This document shows, in pieces, positions 34,258-43,641 of a DNA stretch of 64,000 nt. How positions within the stretch are numbered: the stretch's first letter is position 1; every line of letters starts with the position of its first letter. The stretch is from Clostridium drakei (GTDB lineage Bacteria; Bacillota; Clostridia; Clostridiales; Clostridiaceae), in assembly GCF_000633595.2 (NCBI RefSeq), contig NZ_JIBU02000003.1:62001-126000 (forward strand), in the 5' to 3' direction. Below the pieces are notes generated by a model. It was not told the origin of the DNA and did no database searches. It was given only the letters and a program-made list of their open reading frames with translations. Position numbers and translations under genes: made by a program.

Positions 34258-35265
34258 ATGCTTAAAAAACCTGTAATTGGTATTACAATGGGTGATGCAG
34301 CGGGAATTGGTCCTGAAATTATAGTAAAGGCATTAAGTCATAGAAATGTATATGATATTTGTGCACCAGTTGTAATAGGAGATCCAAAGTTTTTAAAAAA
34401 AGCAATAGAAATTACTAAGTCTGATGTAAGCTTAAATTTAATAAATGATATAAAAGATGCAGAGTTTTCATATGGTAAAATTGATTGCTTTAATATTGAT
34501 ATAATTCCTGAAGATTTAACTATTGGAAAGATGTCACCGGTTGCCGGAGATGCAGCATTTCAATTTGTAAAAAAAGCTGTTGAACTTGCAAAAGAAAATA
34601 AAATACAAGCTATTTGTACCGCACCTTTAAACAAGGAAGCAATGCAAAAAGGTGGACATAAATTTGCCGGACATACAGAAATTTTAGCAGAATTAACTAA
34701 TACAAAAGATTATTCAATGATGTTATCATCACCAAAACTAAAGGTAATTCATCTTACAACACATGTGGGTATTGTAAAAGCAGTTGAAATGATAAATCCT
34801 GAAAGAACTTATAGGGTTATTAAATTAGCTAATGATGTATTAACTAGAGCTGGATACAAGAATCCAAAGATTGCAGTTTCTGGTATAAATCCACATGCTG
34901 GTGAAAATGGACTTTTTGGAAATGGTGAGGAAGAAGAAAAATTAATTCCAGGAATAAAGAAAGCTCAAGAAGAAGGCATAAAAGTAAGTGGTCCCTATCC
35001 ACCTGATACAGTATTTCTTCGTGCTGTAAATGGTGAGTTTGATATTGTAGTTGCATGCTATCATGATCAAGGACATATTCCTATAAAAGTTCTTGGAATG
35101 GAAGATGGAATAAATGTAACAGTTGGTTTAAACGGAGGAGTAATACGTACATCTGTTGACCATGGAACGGCTTTTGATATAGCAGGAAAGAATATTGCTG
35201 ATGACAAGAGTATGTTAGAGGCAATTAAATCTGCAGTTGAATTAGTACCTAAAGATAATAATTGA
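34258..35265 (+). CDS. PdxA-family 4-phospho-hydroxyacid dehydrogenase (PdxA2-like)
   Basis: 335 residues. G-D-A-A-G-I-G-P-E-I at the N-terminus, T-A-P-L-N-K-E-A-M, and metal-binding His in G-H-T-E and Y-H-D-Q-G-H. PdxA oxidises 4-phosphohydroxythreonine in vitamin B6 synthesis; the PdxA2 subgroup, linked with DUF1537 kinases, oxidises D-threonate- or D-erythronate-4-phosphate, which decarboxylates to dihydroxyacetone phosphate. The neighbourhood supports the catabolic role. AAGGAGG lies before the ATG. Confidence 0.88.
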   Translation: MLKKPVIGITMGDAAGIGPEIIVKALSHRNVYDICAPVVIGDPKFLKKAIEITKSDVSLNLINDIKDAEFSYGKIDCFNIDIIPEDLTIGKMSPVAGDAAFQFVKKAVELAKENKIQAICTAPLNKEAMQKGGHKFAGHTEILAELTNTKDYSMMLSSPKLKVIHLTTHVGIVKAVEMINPERTYRVIKLANDVLTRAGYKNPKIAVSGINPHAGENGLFGNGEEEEKLIPGIKKAQEEGIKVSGPYPPDTVFLRAVNGEFDIVVACYHDQGHIPIKVLGMEDGINVTVGLNGGVIRTSVDHGTAFDIAGKNIADDKSMLEAIKSAVELVPKDNN

Positions 35266-35278
35266 TATATGATATTAA

Positions 35279-35321
35279 TTATCAAATCAGTATGAAAATT
35301 TATTTCATGCTGATTTGATAA
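35279..35321 (+). promoter_or_regulatory. Intercistronic hairpin
   Basis: TTATCAAATCAG (35279-35290) pairs with CTGATTTGATAA (35310-35321), with additional ATGAAA/TTTCAT pairing. With no T-run it is more likely an mRNA processing or stability element than a full terminator. Confidence 0.5.
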
Positions 35322-35343
35322 AGTAAGAGAGGACGTGTAAAAA

Positions 35344-36294
35344 ATGAAAGTTATATCTACATCACCTTCATTTGCAAAGTATTCAAAAGAACCTATTGAG
35401 TTGTTAAATAAAAATGGTATAGAAGTAAGTTACTTACCAGCAGATATTGCTGAGGATGAATTTATAGAAAAAATACATGATGTTGATGCATTAATAGTTG
35501 CATTTACTCAAATCAATGAAAACGTATTGAAAAATGCTCCAAACTTAAAAATTGTATGTAAACATGGAGTTGGAGTTGACAACATTGATGTAGAAGCAGC
35601 GAAAAAGAAAAATATATATGTAACAAATGTACCTAATGCCAATAAACATGCTGTTGCAGATTTTGCTTTTACACTTATGCTTGCTTCGGCAAGACAAATT
35701 CCTCAAGCTAACAATTTAACAAAGAAAGGTGAATGGCCAAGAATATTTGGAACTGATGTTTATGGTAAAACTTTAGGAATTGTTGGACTTGGAAATATAG
35801 GTAAGGAAGTTGCATTTAGAGCAAAGGGATTCAGTATGAACATAGTAGCATATGATCCTTATCCAGACGAAAAGTTTGCAGCTGAAAATGGAATTAAATT
35901 TGTAACAATAGATGAATTATTAAAGCAAAGCGATTTTGTTTCAATTCATATTCCGCTTTTAGATAGTACTAAAGGTTTAATTAATTATGAAAAACTTAAA
36001 TTGATGAAAAAAAGTTCATATTTAGTTAATGCCTCAAGAGGTGGAATTGTTGTAGAAGAAGATCTTTATAAAGCATTAAAAGAAAGTGTAATTTCAGGAG
36101 CAGCCTTGGATGTATTTGAAGAAGAACCTTTAAAGTCCCATCCATTGTTTGAATTACCTAATTTAATTGCAACACCTCACATCGCAGGATATACAGCTGG
36201 AGCTACTGATGCACTTGGAATGACTTGTGTAAAAAATATTGTTAATGTACTAATAAATAATGAAAAACCTAATTTTGTTGTAAATAACCTTTAA
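35344..36294 (+). CDS. D-isomer-specific 2-hydroxyacid dehydrogenase
   Basis: 316 residues of the SerA/phosphoglycerate dehydrogenase class: catalytic R in N-A-S-R-G-G, E in D-V-F-E-E-E-P-L, H in T-P-H-I-A-G, and the NAD motif G-L-G-N-I-G. It probably interconverts a 2-hydroxy acid and 2-keto acid of the acid-sugar pathway. The last enzyme gene of the operon; the transporter at 36510 appears to have its own promoter. Confidence 0.88.
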   Translation: MKVISTSPSFAKYSKEPIELLNKNGIEVSYLPADIAEDEFIEKIHDVDALIVAFTQINENVLKNAPNLKIVCKHGVGVDNIDVEAAKKKNIYVTNVPNANKHAVADFAFTLMLASARQIPQANNLTKKGEWPRIFGTDVYGKTLGIVGLGNIGKEVAFRAKGFSMNIVAYDPYPDEKFAAENGIKFVTIDELLKQSDFVSIHIPLLDSTKGLINYEKLKLMKKSSYLVNASRGGIVVEEDLYKALKESVISGAALDVFEEEPLKSHPLFELPNLIATPHIAGYTAGATDALGMTCVKNIVNVLINNEKPNFVVNNL

Positions 36295-36311
36295 TAGTTT
36301 TAAACAGTTTA

Positions 36312-36444
36312 CCCCATATTCAGCAGAAAAATAGCAAAAAAATTAAGAATATTCAATAAAGTGATAACTTATAAACTTGTTGATATATGTTAAGATGTTG
36401 TTTATCTAATTATAAATGAACGGTTTTCTATGCTGAATATGGGG
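36312..36444. promoter_or_regulatory. Distant inverted repeats flanking a promoter
   Basis: CCCCATATTCAGCA at 36312-36325 is exactly complementary to 36431-36444, with a further GAAAA/TTTTC pairing. Between them a sigma-A promoter (TTGATA 36380-36385, 17 bp, TATCTA 36403-36408) would drive the transporter. The arms could be paired operators permitting DNA looping, or the ends of a small insertion. Confidence 0.6.
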
Positions 36445-36509
36445 AAGATTTTAACATGTAAGAATACGATTACAAAAGGTTTAAAATATTAAATTTAGGA
36501 GGGAAATTT

Positions 36510-37808
36510 ATGGAGAATAATAAAAGATCAAATGTTCGTTGGATTGTAGCTGGTTTAATGTGGGCTGCAATAGCTATTAACTATATCGATCGTACAGTTC
36601 TTTCAGCATCAGCTACACAAATAACCAAACAATATGGTTTAACATCTGCGCAAATGGGTATTCTTATGTCAGGATTTTTCTGGTCATATGCACTTTTGCA
36701 AATCCCAGCTGGATGGTTTGCAGACAAATTTGGTCAAAAAAAGACTTTAGGTTTTGCTGTTGGTTGGTGGTCAGTGATGACTGCTGCTACTGGATTAGGA
36801 GTAGGATTTAAGTCTTTGTTAGGATTACGTGTTGGCTTGGGTGTGGGGGAAGCAGGAGCATATCCAAGTAATGCAGGTATTACAGCAAAGTGGTTTCCTA
36901 AAAAAGAGCGTGCTACAGTTTCAGGGCTTTTTGATAGTGGTTCCAAATTTGGAGGAGCCGTTGCTATGCCGCTAATAACATGGCTTATAGTAAGTTATGG
37001 TTGGAAAATGACTTTTGCAATCATAGGTTCACTTGGTATAGTATGGACTGTGATCTGGCTTTTATATTTTAAAGAAACTCCTAAAGAGCATAAAGGCGTA
37101 AATGAAGTTGAATTAAATTACATTTATGAAGGAATGGATAAGGAAGAAGAAGGTAAAAAAGAGCTGCCTATGAAATGGTATGAGCTTTTAAAATATAAAA
37201 ATATTTGGGCAATGTGTATTGGATTTTTCATGATTAACTATAATTCATATTTCTTTATTACTTGGTTACCTACATATTTAGTTAAGGAAAGAGGCATGAA
37301 TTTAATGCAAATGGGATTTGCAGCATCATTACCTTTAATATGTGCAATGATTGCAGAAGTAGCAGCTGGATGGGCATCAGATAAGGTTTATTCAAAAGGG
37401 ATGCTTTCTTTAACTGCAACTAGAAAACTATTCTTAATAATTGGTTTACTTATGGCATCATTTATAGGTGTAGCAGCGTTCACTCACTCTGCAGCATTGG
37501 CAGTTGCATTATTGTGTATTGCTAAGTCGGGTAATACTATAGCGGCTTCTCAAGTATGGGCATTACCTGGAGATGTTGCACCTAAAAATATGACATCTAT
37601 AGTTGCTGGAATGCAAAATACAGTTTCTAATATGGGAGGAGTAGTAGGACCTATCATTACTGGATTTATTGTTACAGCTACTGGTTCATTTGTGCCTGCA
37701 TTACTATTCTCAGCTGGTTTAATTGTACTTGGAATTATTAATTATGTATTCCTTTTAGGTAAAGTGGAAAGAATTGAACCTAAAGATCAAGCATATACTG
37801 TAGCTTAA
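36510..37808 (+). CDS. MFS transporter of the anion:cation symporter (sugar-acid) type
   Basis: 432 residues with twelve predicted helices. N-terminal N-Y-I-D-R-T-V-L-S-A-S, then A-D-K-F-G-Q-K, are typical of hexuronate/galactonate/glucarate importers (ACS family). Its position just after the acid-sugar enzymes suggests it imports their substrate. GGAGGG lies before the ATG, and a terminator follows at 37836. Confidence 0.88.
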   Translation: MENNKRSNVRWIVAGLMWAAIAINYIDRTVLSASATQITKQYGLTSAQMGILMSGFFWSYALLQIPAGWFADKFGQKKTLGFAVGWWSVMTAATGLGVGFKSLLGLRVGLGVGEAGAYPSNAGITAKWFPKKERATVSGLFDSGSKFGGAVAMPLITWLIVSYGWKMTFAIIGSLGIVWTVIWLLYFKETPKEHKGVNEVELNYIYEGMDKEEEGKKELPMKWYELLKYKNIWAMCIGFFMINYNSYFFITWLPTYLVKERGMNLMQMGFAASLPLICAMIAEVAAGWASDKVYSKGMLSLTATRKLFLIIGLLMASFIGVAAFTHSAALAVALLCIAKSGNTIAASQVWALPGDVAPKNMTSIVAGMQNTVSNMGGVVGPIITGFIVTATGSFVPALLFSAGLIVLGIINYVFLLGKVERIEPKDQAYTVA

Positions 37809-37835
37809 TTATAATAAACAATTTTTACATGCAAT

Positions 37836-37878
37836 AAAAGCTTTTCTTAGTTATGTGTATATTAGGGAAAGCTTTTTA
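37836..37878 (+). terminator. Terminator after the MFS transporter
   Basis: AAAAGCTTT (37836-37844) and AAAGCTTTT enclose a loop and are followed by TATTTTT. Confidence 0.7.
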
Positions 37879-38020
37879 TTTTTAGAATTTAATTATAACA
37901 TTGTGTAAATGTTAATTTAATACTTACAGCAAGATATTAAGGGATGTCTAAAAAGAAACAATGTGATATTGCACTTAGTTTTAAGATAAAAACTATGAAA
38001 AGATACTAGGGGGATAATAT

Positions 38021-39991
38021 ATGAGTATTAAGAAAAAATTAACAGCAGCACTTTTTCTAGCAAGTTCTTTTCCGCTTATAATTTTTATTGTTATTAGTTT
38101 ACATTTTTCTCAAAGAACTATCACAGAAAGTATTATGTCAGAAAATTTGAGGAAAGCACAAGTGGTTCAGCAAAAGATATTTAATTTAATTGATAAAGAT
38201 TTATCAGGTGTAAGGGTTTTGGCGAAAAATCCCATTATTAGATCTTGTGATATAGAAAAAATAAGACCAATTATTCTAGAAGCTAAAAAAGTATACCCGG
38301 ATTTTTTTGCAATTTCACTCACTAATCCCAATGGTCAACAATTTGTAAAAACAGAAACCTCAGCGTTTGTCAATATACAGGATCGTGATTTTTTTCAATT
38401 GGCTATTAAAGGAAGAGAAGAGGTTGTATCCGATGTTCTTGCAAGTAAGTCTACAGGAAAACTTCAAACTATACTGGCCACACCGATAAGAGATAGTGAG
38501 AATGGACATGTAATAGGTGTATTACAGGGGACTATTGAACTTGATATGTTAAATAATTTTGTTAAAGAGCTCTCGAAAGGTGATGTTACAGTATACATTT
38601 TGGACCAGTATGGTAAGATGATAGCTCATCCTACACAAAAAGTAGGTAATCTAGGTGATCGTGCAGATTTAAGTGGATTCGAATTTGTAAAGAAGGGGTT
38701 AGCAGGGAATAGTAGTTCAATGAAAGTTACCATTAATGGTAAGAGTGAATTAGTAAGCTATATTAAGGATGATAAAACTGGGTGGCTTATATGTGCAGAA
38801 ATTTCATATAGTATAGCGGTTCAAAAAAGTATACAAGATTCAATAACTACTTCTCTAATAGGTTTGGTGATACTAGTTATTACTTGTATTGTAATTTACT
38901 TGTTATCTAGTAAGGCAACTAAACCAATCCTAGCACTAGTGTCTGCAGCAAATGGCATTGCAGAAGGAGATTTAAGGATTAAAGATATAAGCATAAAGTC
39001 AAAAGATGAGTTAGGCACATTAGGCAAAGCTTTTGAAAAAATGTTAACTAATTTGAAAGAATTAGTAGATAAAGTTAAAGAATATGCTTTAAGAGTTTCG
39101 CAATCATCTAAAGAAATGATTAGTGTTTGCGATCAGCAAACCAAAGTTGCTTCTAACACTGCAAATAGTGTTAGCGGAATTACAGAAAAGACGTTGCTTG
39201 TAAATTGTAGTATAAATAAAATAAGCACTAATATGAGTAACTTGGATAAAACAATGATAGATATAAGTAAAAAATCTAATGCTGTTTCGGAGGTAGTTAA
39301 TGATGCATCTGCCTATTCTGAAAAGGGAAGGAATGAATTGTTAAAAGTAAACACAAGTATGAAAGATATTCAGTATGCAGTTAATGACACTGCTGTAGTA
39401 ATAAATAAACTAGGAGAACATGCAAAAGCAATAGAACAAATTACGAAAGTTATAAAAGATATATCTGAGCAAACAAATTTATTAGCGTTAAATGCTGCTA
39501 TTGAGGCCGCTCGTGCTGGTGAGCATGGGAAAGGCTTTGCAGTTGTTGCAGATGAAGTTAGGAACTTAGCTGAACAAACTAAGATTGCTACTGGACAAGT
39601 AAGTAACATAACAAATGGGATTCATAAAGAAACGGAGAATATAGTTGCTGTAATAAATAAAGGTGTAAATGAAGTAACTTGTGGTTCAGAAGTAATAAAT
39701 GAGGCAAATACTTATTTTAAGTTAATATTCAAAGCTATTAAGGAAATTTCAGGGAACATGGAATCAGTAAACAGCTCAATAGAATCTATGAATAAAGAAG
39801 GGAAAGAAGTATCCAATAATTTAAATACAATAGTCAAAATTTCAGAAGAATTAAGTTCAGATACGCAGTGCATATCTGCTGCGACAGAAGAGCATGTGGC
39901 TTCAATTGAGGAAATAACAGCATTGACTCAAAATTTTGGTGAAATGGCAGAAAATCTTGAGAAATTAATTAATATGTTTAAGACTATGTAG
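38021..39991 (+). CDS. Methyl-accepting chemotaxis protein with dCache sensor
   Basis: A 656-residue membrane receptor. It has an N-terminal membrane helix (about 8-30), a periplasmic-type dCache ligand domain (35-275), a second helix (about 280-302), HAMP (303-355), and a signalling domain with the conserved hairpin [19 protein letters not shown]. It feeds CheA/CheW. It lies directly after the acid-sugar transporter, so chemotaxis toward that substrate is possible but not shown. The start follows AGGGGG. Confidence 0.92.
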   Translation: MSIKKKLTAALFLASSFPLIIFIVISLHFSQRTITESIMSENLRKAQVVQQKIFNLIDKDLSGVRVLAKNPIIRSCDIEKIRPIILEAKKVYPDFFAISLTNPNGQQFVKTETSAFVNIQDRDFFQLAIKGREEVVSDVLASKSTGKLQTILATPIRDSENGHVIGVLQGTIELDMLNNFVKELSKGDVTVYILDQYGKMIAHPTQKVGNLGDRADLSGFEFVKKGLAGNSSSMKVTINGKSELVSYIKDDKTGWLICAEISYSIAVQKSIQDSITTSLIGLVILVITCIVIYLLSSKATKPILALVSAANGIAEGDLRIKDISIKSKDELGTLGKAFEKMLTNLKELVDKVKEYALRVSQSSKEMISVCDQQTKVASNTANSVSGITEKTLLVNCSINKISTNMSNLDKTMIDISKKSNAVSEVVNDASAYSEKGRNELLKVNTSMKDIQYAVNDTAVVINKLGEHAKAIEQITKVIKDISEQTNLLALNAAIEAARAGEHGKGFAVVADEVRNLAEQTKIATGQVSNITNGIHKETENIVAVINKGVNEVTCGSEVINEANTYFKLIFKAIKEISGNMESVNSSIESMNKEGKEVSNNLNTIVKISEELSSDTQCISAATEEHVASIEEITALTQNFGEMAENLEKLINMFKTM

Positions 39992-40091
39992 TAAATATAG
40001 AGACATATGATTTAATTGAGAAAGAATTAAATGTAGCCTGTTTTTATTTAATAGTAGTTAGTGAAGATTATACGAATTTCACGTCTTAAAA

Positions 40092-40117
40092 GCTATAAAG
40101 TATCAATGCTTTATAGC
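40092..40117. terminator. Hairpin between MCP and hydroxyacid dehydrogenase genes
   Basis: GCTATAAAG (40092-40100) pairs with CTTTATAGC (40109-40117), followed by CTTTATAAAT. It lies between convergent genes. Confidence 0.5.
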
Positions 40118-40181
40118 CTTTATAAATATCATATCCAGATACAAAGTAGAATAAAGGACTCTTATTTCTATTATACTGAAA

Positions 40182-41129
40182 CTATAATAACTGATTGAGG
40201 GTGCTTTCAGGTTCTTCACCATTTTCTATGCGTTTTATATTATTCACAAAGAAATCATACCTTTTTTTGTGGAATTTCAGGCCGTCAGGCATACCTGCTG
40301 TATGTGGAGTAAGTATTACATTGCTAAGATTCCGCAGCTCACTGTCAATTGGAAGTGGTTCAGATTCAAATACATCTAGGCATGCGCCTGAAATACTCCT
40401 TTTTTTTAATGCATCTATCAAGTCTTTTTCATTGACAATCCCGCCTCGGGCTGTATTGATAAAAAGTGCGGTATTTTTCATTTTCTTGAATACTGCTTTG
40501 TTGATTAGATCTTTGGTCTGATGATTTAAAGACACATGTACACTTACTATATCCGATTCCCTTACAAGAGTATCGAAATTCGTCATTTTCACAAAACTGT
40601 CAGACTGTACAACAGGATTTCTAGTATAAGCCAGCACATTTATATCAAAAACCCTGCAAAATTCAGCTACTTTTTTACCGACGGAGCCCAAGCCGATAAT
40701 TCCAATGGTTTTGCCTTTTAATTCACTCCCTGTATAGTTCAATTGATTTTCATCCATCTTGTTTTTCATAAAAGAATCAAGAAACGGTATGTTTTTATAA
40801 TAAGAGAATATCAGTGCCATTACGTGCTCAGCCACTGCCTGTGAATTCACTCCTGCAGCATTGGCCACCCAAATACCAAATTGTGTGCAGGCATCGATAT
40901 CTACATTATCAAATCCAGCACCAGTCTGTACCAATTTTAATTTTTTGGCCATAGAAAGCAGGCTGCTATCCACTTTAATATGTTCAGGTATGATTACCTG
41001 GCAATCTTCAATATGATGCAGCATTTCTTTTCCTGGTGGGAGAATTACAATGTCCCAGTCTTCTGGAAAATGCTTTATAATATGTGATTTTGAGGTCTCG
41101 GTAAAATATCCAACTATGAGAATTTTCAT
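40182..41129 (-). CDS. D-isomer-specific 2-hydroxyacid dehydrogenase
   Basis: About 315 residues with G-L-G-S-V-G-K-K-V (NAD), catalytic R in N-T-A-R-G-G, E in F-E-S-E-P-L and H in T-P-H-T-A-G. The ATG at 41129 has AAAGGTGG at a good distance; the upstream in-frame ATG at 41147 does not. It differs clearly from the paralogue at 35344. It stands alone with remnants on its upstream side, so its pathway is unknown. Confidence 0.88.
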   Translation of the reverse strand: MKILIVGYFTETSKSHIIKHFPEDWDIVILPPGKEMLHHIEDCQVIIPEHIKVDSSLLSMAKKLKLVQTGAGFDNVDIDACTQFGIWVANAAGVNSQAVAEHVMALIFSYYKNIPFLDSFMKNKMDENQLNYTGSELKGKTIGIIGLGSVGKKVAEFCRVFDINVLAYTRNPVVQSDSFVKMTNFDTLVRESDIVSVHVSLNHQTKDLINKAVFKKMKNTALFINTARGGIVNEKDLIDALKKRSISGACLDVFESEPLPIDSELRNLSNVILTPHTAGMPDGLKFHKKRYDFFVNNIKRIENGEEPESTLNQLL

Positions 41130-41202
41130 TGATAAACCACCTTTCATGTCGATATATATTCATAAAATTTATCCATTTGATAATTGCTATTCTACTACAC
41201 TG

Positions 41203-41409
41203 CTACCTAGATAACAATTGCAAAAGATTTGAAGTTATATCTTTATTGAATTGATATTTTTCTTTTGACGCAGCAGGATTAATTGCTGCTAAAGTTATTT
41301 CCCTTTCATAAAGGGAGCCGTGAGTTCGTACGTCTTTCGTATTTAAATAAATACCTTTAATTTCGGCAAACGCATAATCTTCAGAGGAAAAAGCTCCTTC
41401 ATAGAACAA
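41203..41409 (-). pseudogene. Unrecognised 68-codon fragment
   Basis: An open frame (Y-L-N-T-K-D-V-R-T-H-G-S-L-Y-E-R-E-I-T-L-A-A-I-N-P) that looks like the C-terminal end of a larger cytosolic protein. It begins exactly where the truncated LysR frame of the other strand starts, so both are probably cut at one rearrangement point near 41400. No family was recognised. Confidence 0.35.
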
Positions 41410-41910
41410 AAGATATTATCATATGATTTGGATATAGTCATTATTCAAATGGATTCTCCTTACTGTGAGTTAACATATATTGATTTTTTAGATGATAAAC
41501 TAATGCTTGTTTGTCATACTGAAAATCCCCTCGCTGGACAAACAGTTAGAATTAAGCAATTGTGTTCAGAAGCGATAATAGCCCGTGAACATGGAAGTAG
41601 AACTCAAAAAATGATTCAAGATGTTTTTGATAAATGGCATATTACTCCTAATGTTACATGGGTTTGCAAAAGTATTGATTCTATAAAAGAAGCTGTAAAG
41701 CATAATAAGGGAATAACGCTTTTATCTCAATATGTAATACAAGATGAGTTGAAAAACGGAAAAATTGCAAAAATAAATTTAAAAGAATCTAGTTTCATAA
41801 GGAAGTTCTATATTTCCTATCATAAAAACAAACATTTAACAGAATATATAAATAGTTTTATAACGTTGTGCAGCGCAATAAAAGAGGAGAATTCCGAAAA
41901 GGCGCCATAG
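41401..41910 (+). pseudogene. 5'-truncated LysR-family regulator
   Basis: The frame I-E-Q-K-I-L-S-Y-D-L-D-I-V-I-I continues with a LysR substrate-binding domain (L-M-L-V-C-H-T-E-N-P-L, then S-I-D-S-I-K-E-A-V, G-I-T-L-L-S) to 41910. The DNA-binding domain and about half of the effector domain are missing, and no plausible start exists. It was severed near 41400. Confidence 0.75.
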
Positions 41911-41953
41911 CATCCCACTAGTATTAGCTATATATTCAATGGTTTCTTATCCT

Positions 41954-41995
41954 TCAATCCTTTGGTAATACTTCAATTACTGCACTTGCATTCAT
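41954..41995 (-). pseudogene. Possible stub of a thiamine-binding (MTH1187/DUF77) gene
   Basis: On the minus strand TTAGGAGAA precedes an ATG followed by N-A-S-A-V-I-E-V-L-P-K-D and a stop. The start resembles small thiamine-binding proteins (M-N-x-S-x-x-I-Q-V-L-P). If real, the rest of the gene has been deleted. Weak evidence. Confidence 0.25.
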
Positions 41996-42025
41996 TTTTT
42001 TATTCTCCTAATTTTTATCTATGTA

Positions 42026-42084
42026 CAAAAAAAGCATAAAAAGTAAGTACACCCGCGGTGCTGTACTTTTTTTATGCTTTTTTA
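42026..42084. terminator. Long A/T-flanked hairpin upstream of the rhamnose operon
   Basis: Imperfect inverted repeat: A-rich GCATAAAAAGTA on the left and TACTTTTTTTATGC on the right, around TACACC-CGC-GGTG, with A and T runs at the two ends. It can terminate in either direction and insulates rhaB from upstream debris. Confidence 0.7.
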
Positions 42085-42225
42085 AACTCGTAAAAAAGAT
42101 AAATATTGAACGGATTTTGATAATGAGTAAACCTTTTTATGATACTGTGATAACGATTAATTGAAGATATAATTGAATTCAGAGAATGAAATTTATTATG
42201 TATTTTCAATAAGGAGTTATAAGTT

Positions 42226-43641
42226 ATGGAATATTATTTGGGTATAGATATTGGTGCTTCCAGTGGAAGACACATATTATCTCATATAGAAAAAGGGAAA
42301 TTGCAAATTGAAGAAATATATAGATTTGAAAATGGAATAAAAAAAGTAAATGACGAATATTGCTGGGACGTTGAGAGATTGTTCAGTGAAGTTAAAAATG
42401 GAATAAAAAAATGCAGAACTATTGGTGAAATTCCAAAGACTATAGGAATAGATACTTGGGGTGTTGATTTTGTATTGCTGGATGAAAAGGATAACTTAAT
42501 AGGAAATGCAGTATCATACAGGGATGATAGGACTGAAGGTTTTATGGAAAAAGCTTTTGAAAAAATACCGAAAGATATGCTCTATTTATATACTGGAATT
42601 CAATTTCAGAGATTTAATACACTATATCAATTGCTTTCTATAAAGGAAAAACATAGTGATTATCTTAAGAGAGCAAAGACCTTTTTAATGATTCCTGATT
42701 ATTTGAATTTTTTACTTACAGGTAAAAAAACGGCAGAGTATACTAATGCTTCTACAACTCAGCTTTTGAGTTCTTTTGATAAAACTTGGGATTACAATAT
42801 TTTAGATACCTTTGGAATAAATAAAAATATGTTTCCTGAGATAAGGCTTCCTAAAACAAAATTGGGAGGGCTAAGAAAAGAATTTGTTGAAGAGTTTGGC
42901 TTTGATTCAGAAGTTATATTGGCAGCATCACATGATACAGGATCAGCTTTTATAGCTTCAGTGTGTAATGATGATGACAGTATATTTTTAAGCTCTGGAA
43001 CATGGTCACTTATTGGCGTTGAAAACCATTTCCCTATATGTGTTCCTCAAGCTATGGATTACAATTTTACAAATGAAGGTGGAATCGATTATAGATATAG
43101 GTTCTTGAAGAATATAATGGGTCTTTGGATTATTCAAGAGGTTAGACGAAATATTGATAATAAATACAGCTTTGCAGAAATAGCGGAAATAGCAAGAAAA
43201 TATAGAAATTTTAAATCAATAATCAATGTAGATGATGATAGATTTTTGAAACCTAAAAATATGATTCAGGAAATAAAGAATTATTGTGCTGAGACAAATC
43301 AAGATATTCCAGAGGATATAGGTGAAATTGCATTTTGTGTTTTCAATAGTTTGGCTTACAGTTATAAATCTTCAGTAGAATCTCTAGAGGAAATATTTGA
43401 AAAAAAATTTAAAAGGATAAATATTTTTGGTGGAGGTTGTAAAAATGATCTGCTAAACGAATTAGTTGCAGAGGTGAGTGGAAAAGAAGTTTTTGCAGGA
43501 CCATCAGAAGCAACTGCAATAGGAAATATTTCGGCACAGGTATTAAGTCTTGGGATATGTAAAAATTTAAGTGAAGTAAGACAATTAATAAAAAAATCTT
43601 TTGATATAAAAAAATTCAATAAACAATTGGAGGTAAATTAA
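42226..43641 (+). CDS. rhaB: Rhamnulokinase
   Basis: A 471-residue FGGY-family sugar kinase: N-terminal G-I-D-I-G-A-S-S-G-R, I-D-T-W-G-V-D-F, the ADP-binding region H-D-T-G-S-A, and G-G-G-C-K-N in the C-terminal domain, all as in RhaB. It phosphorylates L-rhamnulose at C1. AAGGAG lies before the ATG. Its stop abuts the start of rhaA, so the two are coupled. The order rhaB-rhaA-rhaD-rhaM makes the assignment firm. Confidence 0.93.
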   Translation: MEYYLGIDIGASSGRHILSHIEKGKLQIEEIYRFENGIKKVNDEYCWDVERLFSEVKNGIKKCRTIGEIPKTIGIDTWGVDFVLLDEKDNLIGNAVSYRDDRTEGFMEKAFEKIPKDMLYLYTGIQFQRFNTLYQLLSIKEKHSDYLKRAKTFLMIPDYLNFLLTGKKTAEYTNASTTQLLSSFDKTWDYNILDTFGINKNMFPEIRLPKTKLGGLRKEFVEEFGFDSEVILAASHDTGSAFIASVCNDDDSIFLSSGTWSLIGVENHFPICVPQAMDYNFTNEGGIDYRYRFLKNIMGLWIIQEVRRNIDNKYSFAEIAEIARKYRNFKSIINVDDDRFLKPKNMIQEIKNYCAETNQDIPEDIGEIAFCVFNSLAYSYKSSVESLEEIFEKKFKRINIFGGGCKNDLLNELVAEVSGKEVFAGPSEATAIGNISAQVLSLGICKNLSEVRQLIKKSFDIKKFNKQLEVN

